Shown here: positions 29,852 through 36,724 of the stretch, in pieces
Position numbering within the stretch: the stretch's first letter is position 1
Layout of the letters: each line of letters begins with the position of its first letter
Assembly (NCBI RefSeq): GCF_005222485.1
Contig: NZ_CP029078.1
Coordinates: 992,001-1,056,000, forward strand
Direction: 5' to 3'
Length of the DNA stretch: 64,000 nucleotides
DNA from: Streptomyces griseoviridis
Lineage (GTDB): Bacteria; Actinomycetota; Actinomycetes; Streptomycetales; Streptomycetaceae
Notes under the pieces: generated by a model
Databases searched by the model: none
What the model was told of the DNA's origin: nothing
The model's input: the letters and a program-made list of their open reading frames with translations, nothing else
Program-made: the position numbers and the translations under genes

Positions 29852-29895
29852 GGCGTCCCGGCTTAATGACCTGACGGTTGCGAAGCCGGGACGCC
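29852..29895. terminator. Hairpin after the SDR gene
   Basis: A perfect 13-bp stem (GGCGTCCCGGCTT at 29852-29864 with AAGCCGGGACGCC at 29883-29895) and an 18-base loop, 22 bases after the stop codon. Confidence 0.85.
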
Positions 29896-29931
29896 CTGCT
29901 TTCCGGCACAGATCCCTCCGTGGGCATCCCC

Positions 29932-30030
29932 CTGTGCAAGCTGGCCCGCCGACGCCGTGGTCTTCCTGCTGTCGGCCCAGACCTCGCACATCACGATGCC
30001 GGACCTCACCGTCGACGGCGTCGCGACCCC
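29932..30030 (+). pseudogene. C-terminal fragment of a second SDR gene
   Basis: About 33 residues (ADAVVFLLSAQTSHITMPDL, then TVDGVATPGV) match the end of short-chain dehydrogenases. Nothing of the catalytic region precedes them; the sequence upstream is the terminator of the intact SDR gene. Confidence 0.6.
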
Positions 30031-30158
30031 CGGCGTCCGGCTCCCGACCACGGCCGCCCCGCCGCGAGCGTCCTCCGGGGGAATCCCGCAAGCACGATCC
30101 GGAAGATCGAGCCTCGATCGGCGATCCCGCTCGCGCCCGCGCCGGTCCGGGCGGTCCG

Positions 30159-30214
30159 CGGGGCGACGGAGGGGTCGGGCCCGTGCGTGTGGGCCCGACC
30201 CCTCCGTCGCCCCG
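30159..30214. terminator. Very strong hairpin at the left border of the NRPS cluster
   Basis: A perfect 24-bp stem (30159-30182 with 30191-30214) around the loop GTGCGTGT. It lies 65 bp beyond the stop of the last minus-strand cluster gene (nitroreductase) and marks the probable end of the long biosynthetic transcript. Confidence 0.92.
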
Positions 30215-30279
30215 CTTCCGCCCGCACCCGGCGTCTCACCAACACCGGTCAGTGGCCGCCGCGTTGCTCCGACCGCTTC

Positions 30280-30873
30280 TCACCCGTCCCCCGTCGCCGG
30301 CGTCGACTCCGGTCGGTGGCTGGACAGTTCTTCGAAGCGGGTGATGGTGGCCGAGACGTCGTCCGGGATCCGCCTGCGTTGGGCGGTTCCGGTCTCGGGG
30401 GTGCCGATGTCCAGGACGCCGAGGAGGCGTTCGGGGCCGCGCAGGCCCAGGAACCGTCCTACCCCCGGGCTGGTGGCGAGCTGGCCGGTGCGCCAGATGC
30501 TGCCGTACTCCCTGGCGTGCAGGAGCAGCATCAGCGCGTGGGCCACGCAGCTCGCGGCGGCCAGTTGCTCCCACTCGGGGATGCGGTGCGCGCGGGGGAC
30601 GAAGACCAGCGCGGCGGAGAGCGGCGCCCGCTGGTACTTGGCCCTGAGCGCCTCGGTCGCCGCCGCGTCGGCTCCGGTCTCCTCGGCTATCCGCAGGCCG
30701 AGTTCGGCGCGTTCGTCGCTGCGCAGCAGGATCCAGCGCCAGGGCCTGAGCCTGCCGTGGTCGGGGGCGAGGCTCGCGCCCCGCAGCAGGTAGGCGAACT
30801 CCTCGTCGTCGGGGGCGGGTGCGCGCAGGGTGTGCTCGCTGCGGCGGGTGAGTACGGCGGTCATGACGTCCAT
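30280..30873 (-). CDS. Nitroreductase-family flavoprotein (YdjA-like)
   Basis: A 197-residue FMN-dependent oxidoreductase-like protein. The start at ATG 30873 (MDVMTAVLTRRSEHTL) is preferred to the ATG at 30864, because GAGAGG lies about 10 bases upstream. The motifs LLRGASLAPDHGRLRPWRWI and GSIWRTGQLATSP match YdjA-type nitroreductases. In NRPS clusters such flavoproteins often oxidise or reduce a C=N or C=C bond of a heterocycle; a role on the piperazate ring or another tailoring step is possible. Its start overlaps the end of the VOC gene by 13 bp, so translation is coupled. Confidence 0.85.
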   Translation of the reverse strand: MDVMTAVLTRRSEHTLRAPAPDDEEFAYLLRGASLAPDHGRLRPWRWILLRSDERAELGLRIAEETGADAAATEALRAKYQRAPLSAALVFVPRAHRIPEWEQLAAASCVAHALMLLLHAREYGSIWRTGQLATSPGVGRFLGLRGPERLLGVLDIGTPETGTAQRRRIPDDVSATITRFEELSSHRPESTPATGDG

Positions 30874-31340
30874 GGGGGGATGCCTCTCTCTGGCCGTGTC
30901 CGGGTGGAAAGTCGCCGGGCCGGGGTCCGTGCGTAGTGGACGAGTTCGAGCAGGAGTTCCGCCGGTTCCGGCAGGTACATGAAGGCCACGGTCATGCCTG
31001 GTCTGGCCCCGCGGCAAGGTGCGGCGTCGAGTGCGAGGAGGCCGCGCTCGCGCAGGGCGCGGGTCTCCAGGGCGAGGTCGTCGACGGTCAGGGCGAGGTG
31101 GTAGAGGCCGGGTCCCTGCTCGGCGAGGCGTCCGTCGACGGCGGAGCCGGGGCCGGTCGGGGAGACCAGCTCGATCTCGGTGCCCTCGGGATCGCCCGGC
31201 AGGCCCCAGAACTCGCAGGCGACCCGGTAGCCGTCGGCGACGCCCCGGTCGGTCCTGGTCAGGCCGAGTGCGCCGAGCTGGGCGCCGGCCGCCCGGGGGT
31301 CGGCGGTGGCGAGTCCGACGTGGTCGATGCCGAGGATCAT
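30861..31340 (-). CDS. VOC-superfamily protein (methylmalonyl-CoA epimerase/glyoxalase-like)
   Basis: A 159-residue protein. The start at ATG 31340 is supported by AGGAG 7 bases upstream. Two beta-alpha-beta-beta-beta units carry likely metal ligands: His in ILGIDHVGLATAD, Glu in EGTEIELVSP, His in LYHLALTVDD and Glu in ELLLELVHYART. The pattern is that of methylmalonyl-CoA epimerase and related glyoxalase-fold enzymes. In this cluster it could epimerise or rearrange a thioester-bound C3 unit, or give resistance; the sequence does not decide. It is the penultimate gene of the cluster transcript. Confidence 0.8.
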   Translation of the reverse strand: MILGIDHVGLATADPRAAGAQLGALGLTRTDRGVADGYRVACEFWGLPGDPEGTEIELVSPTGPGSAVDGRLAEQGPGLYHLALTVDDLALETRALRERGLLALDAAPCRGARPGMTVAFMYLPEPAELLLELVHYARTPARRLSTRTRPERGIPPWTS

Positions 31341-31368
31341 GGCGGGGCTCCTGGTGCGCTCGCGCCGG

Positions 31369-31626
31369 TCATCCGGCGGGGGTGGCCCGGGTTTCGAGGC
31401 GGCGGTCGATCTCGTCGGCGAGTTCGCCGACCGTCCGGATGGTCAGGTAGTGGCGCAGGTCGAGCCGGACGCCGTAGGCCTGTTCGACGGTGGCGAGCAG
31501 GCGCACGGCGACCAGGCTGCCCCAGCGGCCGAGTCCGGTGAACGGCGAGTCGGCGGTGATCTCGTCCGCCGGGTGCCGGGTGACGCGGGCGACGAGGCCG
31601 GGCAGGGTGGTCATCACGTCAGGCAT
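31369..31626 (-). CDS. Free-standing acyl carrier protein of the FkbH module
   Basis: An 85-residue carrier protein. The predicted phosphopantetheine Ser lies in FTGLGRWGSLVAVRLL. The residue before the Ser is Gly instead of the usual Asp (DSL), an uncommon form. It has acidic helix 2 features and ends in a typical helix (VGELADEIDRRL). It overlaps the end of the fkbH gene by 8 bp. By analogy with FkbH systems it should be charged with a glyceryl unit from 1,3-bisphosphoglycerate and present it to the KAS III-like enzyme or to an NRPS condensation domain. Confidence 0.85.
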   Translation of the reverse strand: MPDVMTTLPGLVARVTRHPADEITADSPFTGLGRWGSLVAVRLLATVEQAYGVRLDLRHYLTIRTVGELADEIDRRLETRATPAG

Positions 31627-33508
31627 GGTCGAGTGCCTCCTTGGGCGTGAGCGCGATCCAGTCGGGGGTGAGGGTGCCGAGCGCGTCGAGGCGGGCCCGG
31701 TAGCGGGCGCCGTCGCCGTCCGTGCGGGCGAGGCCGGCCTCGGGGTAGAGGCGGGCTGCGGGTCCGTTGCGGCCGGTGGGGGTGAAGTCCGCCTCGACGA
31801 GGGTGGCGCCGGCCGCTCTGGCCAGGTCGGTGACGTGCTGGAGGACGGCCCGTTCGACGCCGCGGGAGAGCACCCGGCAGCTCAGGACCATGTTCCGCAC
31901 CCGCCAGCTGTCGGGGCCGCGGTCGACCCAGACCCCGCCGACGACGCCCTCGGCGCCGAAGCGGTCGGTGACCTCCACGGTGAGCACGGCGTGGTCGGCG
32001 GAGTCGGCCATCCGGCGGGTGACGGCCTCTCCGTGCGCCGCACCGGTCATGTTGAACTGGTTAGTGCGGGAGGCGAGTTGGACGAGCCGGGGCAGGGTGT
32101 ACGGGTCCACCGGGCGCACCTGGACGCGGATGCCGAGGCCGGTGAGGTACTCCTCGGCGGAGTCGTGCGCGGCGCCGAAGCGGTGCCGGTCGCGCCGTCT
32201 GCGGTAGAGCGCGGTGCGTTCGATGTCGGTGGTCGTGGTGCCCAACTGGGCCCATCTGGCCGGGTCCAGGACCTTCGAGGAGTGGTCGGCGGGGTCGCCG
32301 TCCAGGTGGACGACGTCCACCTGGGGAAGTGAGCCGCCGACCAGACCGCACTCGAAGGCGCTGTCGTCGGCGAACGCGAACGCGTCGAGCCCCAGGGCGA
32401 GTTCCTCGGCCAGTGCGGCGATCCGGCTGTCCTTGGGCTGCCAGTCGGCGAGGACGGCGACGAAGTCGTCGGGCCGCAGCACCATGTCGGGGTGGCCGGA
32501 GAGGACCTCGTCGACCGGACCGGCGTCGTTCTTGCTGCACACGGCGAGCAGTACGCCCTGGCGGCGCAGGGCGAGGGCCCGGCGCTGGAGGTCGGTGTAG
32601 CAGTCTCCCGGGTAGAGGGTGCCGAGTTCGATGCCGGTGGGGCCGTCGTCGCCGACGACGCCGCCCCACAGAGTGTTGTCGAGGTCGAGCACGAGGACCT
32701 TGCGGCCGAGGCCGGTGACGGCGCGGGCGAAGGCCGACGCCTCCCGGGCGCAGGCGAGTTCGGCGTGCGGGGTCCACGCCATCCGGCCGTGGCGGTAGCG
32801 CCGTTCGTCACGGGCCGGGCCTTCAGTGTCGGCGAGGGCGGCCTCCAGGTCGGCGGTGTACAGGCCGTCGTGCTCCTCGCCCGCCCGCAGCAGCAGGGTG
32901 TTGGTCTCGCGCCAGATCCGGCCGAGGGCGGCCCGGGAGCGGTAGCCGATCACGGTGTCCCGGTCGGGGCGGGGCAGCGGGACGGTGTGCAGCAGGACGG
33001 CGGAGCCGGTGCGTGCGGCGAAGGCGGCCGCCGCGCGGACGGTGGCCGCGGCCCGTTCCAGCAAGGTGGCGCGGACCCCGTCCAGGTCCGTGGGGTCCCA
33101 GTCGGCGGGGAGGAGGGCGCCGGAGTGCTGGAGGCAGAGCGTGATGTCGGGCCGGAACGCGGTCAGTTCGGAGGCGGGGTCGGTGAGTTGGTCGCCGAGG
33201 CGGTCGTAGGGGCAGAGGTGGATCTCGGAGTCGAGGCCCGCGGCGAGCAGCGCGGTCCGCAGCAGCGGCACCACGCCGTCGGCGGTGAAGGTGGCGGCGA
33301 CGGCGATCCGCAGGGGCGTGGTCCGGCGTGGCGCGGCGCGGCGGACCCGGTCCGCGGTGACGTCGGCCAGCAGCAGTCCGGCCTCGCAGAGCAGCAACGG
33401 GTCGTCGCAGCGGGCGAGTTCGTCGCCGAGACCGGGGTCGGTGGCGGTCGGGTCGCCGAGCAGGGCGTCGACGCGGGCGAGCAGGGCGTCGGCGTCGGTG
33501 CCGGTCAT
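31619..33508 (-). CDS. fkbH: FkbH-like HAD-superfamily protein (glyceryl-ACP forming type)
   Basis: A 629-residue protein starting at ATG 33508 (MTGTDADALL). The N-terminal third (about 60-240) is the SGNH-like extension of long FkbH proteins. The HAD core begins at about residue 272 with VLVLDLDNTLWGGVVGDDG, where the DxD residues are nucleophile and acid. VCSKND and FADDSAFE supply HAD motifs 2 and 4. The C-terminus (about 480-625) is a GNAT-like acyl transfer region. FkbH proteins take D-1,3-bisphosphoglycerate, dephosphorylate it and load D-glycerate on an ACP. Overlap with the KAS gene (ATGA) and the ACP gene shows a translationally coupled trio. Confidence 0.9.
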   Translation of the reverse strand: MTGTDADALLARVDALLGDPTATDPGLGDELARCDDPLLLCEAGLLLADVTADRVRRAAPRRTTPLRIAVAATFTADGVVPLLRTALLAAGLDSEIHLCPYDRLGDQLTDPASELTAFRPDITLCLQHSGALLPADWDPTDLDGVRATLLERAAATVRAAAAFAARTGSAVLLHTVPLPRPDRDTVIGYRSRAALGRIWRETNTLLLRAGEEHDGLYTADLEAALADTEGPARDERRYRHGRMAWTPHAELACAREASAFARAVTGLGRKVLVLDLDNTLWGGVVGDDGPTGIELGTLYPGDCYTDLQRRALALRRQGVLLAVCSKNDAGPVDEVLSGHPDMVLRPDDFVAVLADWQPKDSRIAALAEELALGLDAFAFADDSAFECGLVGGSLPQVDVVHLDGDPADHSSKVLDPARWAQLGTTTTDIERTALYRRRRDRHRFGAAHDSAEEYLTGLGIRVQVRPVDPYTLPRLVQLASRTNQFNMTGAAHGEAVTRRMADSADHAVLTVEVTDRFGAEGVVGGVWVDRGPDSWRVRNMVLSCRVLSRGVERAVLQHVTDLARAAGATLVEADFTPTGRNGPAARLYPEAGLARTDGDGARYRARLDALGTLTPDWIALTPKEALDHA

Positions 33509-34548
33509 GAGGGGCCGGGCGACCAGCGCGGCCGCTCGATGATCTCGACGACGGCGCACGCGTAGGTGAAGCCCATGCCGATGCCGCACAGGGCGATCCG
33601 GTCACCCGGCGCCGCCTCGCCGGTCTCCAGGAGGTGGGTGAGGCCGGCGATCTGGTCGGCGGCGCCGATGTGGCCGACCCGGCGGCCCCACTCCCAGGTG
33701 GTCTTCTCGTCGGTGATCCCGAACGTCTCGCGGAACGGGACGTCGTCCAGGGTGCGGCCGACGTTGGTGAGGACCCAGCGGTCGATGTCGGCCGCGTCGA
33801 GGCCGGCGTCGGCGAGGGCGACGGTGACGCTCTCCCGCTGCCGTTCGGTGAGCGACTGGACGATCTCCAGCAGGAGTTCGCCGTTCTCGGCGAGGTAGTC
33901 GTCGCGCCGGGAGCGCAGATCGACCGGCTCGTCGGCGGAACTCTCCTGCGCGAAGGGGCTGTTGCCGAGGTAGACGGCTCCGTAGGTGCCGTCGCTGATC
34001 ACGGCTGTGGAGAGCAGGCGGGCGACGCCGCCGGTGCGGGAGAGCACCAGGCCGGTGCCGCCGTCGCCGAAGACGACGCCCTTGTCGGAGCGGTAGCGGT
34101 CGAAGCCGGGCAGCGCGAAGACGTCGCTGGTGGTGAGCAGGGCGGCGGCCGGTTCCGGGTGGTTGGCGAGGTAGGCGGCGGCGATCTCGACGGCGGCGAG
34201 CCCGCCGTTGGAGTACTGCTTGACCTCGACGGCGGCGGCGCTGCCGCCGACGGTGCGGCCCTGGACGTAGGAGGCCGGGGCGAAGTGGTCGAGGCCCTGG
34301 TGGTTGCAGCTGGAGTGGACGACCAGGCGGATGTCGTCGGCGCCCGCCGTGGCGCGGTCCATCACCAGGCCGCCCGCCCGCACGGCGAGTTCGACGGCGG
34401 GACCGTCGTCGGCGACGCTGATGGACAGGAAGCCGTCCGCGGCGGCCTCGTCGGCGTCGTAGCGGCCCTCCGCCACGGCGTCATCGGTCCGCTCGCCGCG
34501 GCCGAGCACGGCCGCGCAGGCATTGACATAGATTCCGTTCCACCGCAT
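33505..34548 (-). CDS. KAS III (FabH)-like acyltransferase with substituted catalytic triad
   Basis: A 347-residue thiolase-fold protein starting at ATG 34548 (MRWNGIYVNACAAVLG). The family pattern is clear: FGDGGTGLVLS, the C-terminal GMGFTYACAVVEI, and a KAS III-length architecture. By eye the FabH Cys position (DVAAACAGF) aligns with EVKQYSNGG, so Cys is Ser. The His position (VPHQAN) aligns with VLTNVG, and the Asn position (HGNTSAAS) with VGHIGAAD, giving His. A decarboxylative Cys-dependent condensation is therefore unlikely; an acyl transfer, perhaps of the glyceryl group from the neighbouring ACP, is more plausible. Overlaps fkbH by 4 bp. Confidence 0.82.
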   Translation of the reverse strand: MRWNGIYVNACAAVLGRGERTDDAVAEGRYDADEAAADGFLSISVADDGPAVELAVRAGGLVMDRATAGADDIRLVVHSSCNHQGLDHFAPASYVQGRTVGGSAAAVEVKQYSNGGLAAVEIAAAYLANHPEPAAALLTTSDVFALPGFDRYRSDKGVVFGDGGTGLVLSRTGGVARLLSTAVISDGTYGAVYLGNSPFAQESSADEPVDLRSRRDDYLAENGELLLEIVQSLTERQRESVTVALADAGLDAADIDRWVLTNVGRTLDDVPFRETFGITDEKTTWEWGRRVGHIGAADQIAGLTHLLETGEAAPGDRIALCGIGMGFTYACAVVEIIERPRWSPGPS

Positions 34549-34610
34549 ACGACGCGGTCTCCCTCCGGGTTGGTCGCCGATGTCGTTGTCGCCGCCCTCG
34601 TCGTGGGCGG

Positions 34611-36722
34611 TCAGCGCACGGTCTGTCCTGCCTCCCGCGCGAGCGCCGCGTCCGTGCCGGCGGGCGGGCCGCCCAGCGTGCAGCCGCAGCTGCCGGGCCC
34701 GTCGTCGGGGCGGGCCGATCGGGGCGCCAGGTCGAAGACGTCGGCGACGAAGGTGCGCCGCTCCTCGCCCAGGTCGCGTGCCATGTCGGCGGCTGCCAGC
34801 GCCCGGTTGTCCTCGTCGAGGTCCTGCGACAGCTTGAAGCGGCCGGTCAGTTCGTGGATGTCGACCTCGAACCCGACGACGTGGGAGAGGAGTTGGTCGA
34901 TGCGTTCGTCGTCGGGCCGCAACCGGTAGGAGCCGGGCCGGGGTTCCGCCTGTTCGCACAGGCCGTTGAAGACCCGCAGCAGCTCGTCCCGGCCGGAGAA
35001 GAGGCGGGCGCGGCCGTGGACGTGGACGGACATCGAGTTCCAGGTGGGCAGCTTGTCCGTCTTCAGCACGTCGGGCGAGAGGTAGGAGTTGGGTCCGTGG
35101 AAGACGACGGTGACCGGCCGGTCGCGCAACAGCTCGACCTGGGGGTTGGACCGGTCGAGGTGGCCGATCAGGGTGCCGTGTTCGCCGCCGCGGTCGCGTT
35201 CCACCACCAGCGGGACGTGCGTCACCAGGACCCGGGCGTCCCGGTCGGCGGAGATGACGGTGGCGAAGTTGAACCGCTCCATCACGGCCCTGACGCGCTC
35301 CAGGTCCTTCTCCACGTAGTGGTCCGGCGGGTAGGGGCCGGCGGACGGCCGGTCCTCGGGGCGCCGGGCGCGGAGGTCGTCGATGATCCGCTGGGACCTG
35401 AAGGGCAGCAGCGAGAGCAGGGTGTCCCCGATGCCGTACGCCCCTTCCGCGTACCCCTGGACGTAGAACCCGGCGGTGAGGGATTCGTCTGCGTCGACCC
35501 GGCAGTCGGCGGAGACGAGCAGCGCGCCGAAGTCGTCGCGGCGCAGCAGCGGGTCGAGTCCGGCGAAGACGGCGGGGTCGAGTTCGCGGGTGTAGCCGGT
35601 CGCGAGGACCACGCCGTCGCAGATGGCCGTCCGGTCGGGGCCGCCGGTCCGGTCGCGCACCAGCACGTTCAGCCGGGGGCCGTCCTCGGTGATCCGGGTG
35701 ACGTCGCAACCGCGGTGGACCACGAGGCGGGGTTCGCCGCGTACCTCGTCGGCGTAGGTGATGTCGTAGAGCGTGTCGAGGTAACCGGCTTCCACGGCAC
35801 CGTAGTTGGTGTTGCGCAGCTCGGTTCTGAGGAGGGCACGGCGGTGCGGGTCGTCGGCGTAGAACGCGTCGGCGTTCTGCCGGTAGAACTGCTCGTTGAC
35901 GAAGGGGTTGTTGTCGGTGGCCCGCAGGGCGTACCCGGGGACGAAGAGGTGGACCTTCGCGTTCGGGTAGTGGGTGAGCATGTGGGCGGCGATCTCGGCG
36001 GCGCTCTGCCCGTCGCCCACCACGCCGAGGTCGAGCGCGGCGTCGTGGTCGGGGAACCGGTGGGGGAAGGCGGGCAGGAACCGGGACGAGTGGATGACCG
36101 ACGGGGTGTCGCAGATCCGGTCGGGGGTTCCGCGGCGCGGGGTGCCGCCGCCCGCGTGGACGACGTTGCGGGCGTAGAGGGAGTACGGCGTGCCGGTGGC
36201 GGTGTCCCGTACCCGGACGTGCAGCAGGTCGAGGGCCGTCGATCCCGGTCCGGTCACCGGGGTGACAGAGACGACCTCGGAGCGGTATCTGACGACGTCG
36301 GCGAAGTGGCCGGCGACCCAGCTCAGGTAGTCCTGGTACTCCAGGCGGGTGGGTCTGGTCACCCCGATGTTGACGAACTTCTCCAGCCTGCCCTTGGCCT
36401 TCAGATAGGAGAGGAAGGTGTAGGGGCTGGCCAGGTTCCGCAGGGAGACCAGGTCCTTGAGGTAGGAGATCTGCATCCGGGCGCCTTCGAGGAGCATGCC
36501 CGGGTGCCAGTGGACGCCGGTGTTGCGTTCGAGGAAGAGGCGGTCGGCTCCGGGGTCGAGTTCCTCGGCGGCGATGGCGAGGGCCAGGTTGGAGGGCCCG
36601 AAGCCGATGCCGATCAGGTCGAGGGGGTCGGCCGGGTCGGTTCCCCGGCGAGGTGCGGGACCGGCCTGGCCGGACGGCAGGCCATGGGCACTGGGGGTCA
36701 CAGCTCCACCCTTCTTTGACAT
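34611..36722 (-). CDS. Fused L-ornithine N5-hydroxylase / piperazate synthase-like protein
   Basis: A 703-residue fusion. Residues about 30-450 are an N-hydroxylating flavin monooxygenase of the SidA/PvdA/KtzI type: FAD loop DLIGIGFGPSNLALAI, NADPH loop LGVVGDGQSAAEIAAH, and VVLATGYTRELDP. Residues about 465-650 are a PaiB/KtzT-type domain: HYVEKDLERVRAVMERFNF, GHLDRSNPQ and LPTWNSMSVHVHG. KtzI and KtzT-type enzymes convert L-ornithine to N5-hydroxyornithine and then to L-piperazic acid through heme-dependent N-N bond formation; here both steps sit on one chain. The last 50 residues are an unusual Gly/Pro/Cys-containing tail. The start at 36722 lies 2 bp after the stop of the 7-kb NRPS gene. 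Confidence 0.88.
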   Translation of the reverse strand: MSKKGGAVTPSAHGLPSGQAGPAPRRGTDPADPLDLIGIGFGPSNLALAIAAEELDPGADRLFLERNTGVHWHPGMLLEGARMQISYLKDLVSLRNLASPYTFLSYLKAKGRLEKFVNIGVTRPTRLEYQDYLSWVAGHFADVVRYRSEVVSVTPVTGPGSTALDLLHVRVRDTATGTPYSLYARNVVHAGGGTPRRGTPDRICDTPSVIHSSRFLPAFPHRFPDHDAALDLGVVGDGQSAAEIAAHMLTHYPNAKVHLFVPGYALRATDNNPFVNEQFYRQNADAFYADDPHRRALLRTELRNTNYGAVEAGYLDTLYDITYADEVRGEPRLVVHRGCDVTRITEDGPRLNVLVRDRTGGPDRTAICDGVVLATGYTRELDPAVFAGLDPLLRRDDFGALLVSADCRVDADESLTAGFYVQGYAEGAYGIGDTLLSLLPFRSQRIIDDLRARRPEDRPSAGPYPPDHYVEKDLERVRAVMERFNFATVISADRDARVLVTHVPLVVERDRGGEHGTLIGHLDRSNPQVELLRDRPVTVVFHGPNSYLSPDVLKTDKLPTWNSMSVHVHGRARLFSGRDELLRVFNGLCEQAEPRPGSYRLRPDDERIDQLLSHVVGFEVDIHELTGRFKLSQDLDEDNRALAAADMARDLGEERRTFVADVFDLAPRSARPDDGPGSCGCTLGGPPAGTDAALAREAGQTVR

Positions 36723-36724
36723 GG

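Noticed and set aside
30861..31340. Calling the VOC gene methylmalonyl-CoA epimerase
   Set aside because: The fold and metal ligands fit, but no polyketide module using methylmalonyl-CoA is visible, so only the superfamily is claimed.
34611..36722. Siderophore (hydroxamate) pathway based on the ornithine hydroxylase
   Set aside because: The fused PaiB/KtzT-type domain and the absence of formyl- or acyl-transferases, siderophore uptake genes and Fur-like iron boxes favour piperazate over a hydroxamate.
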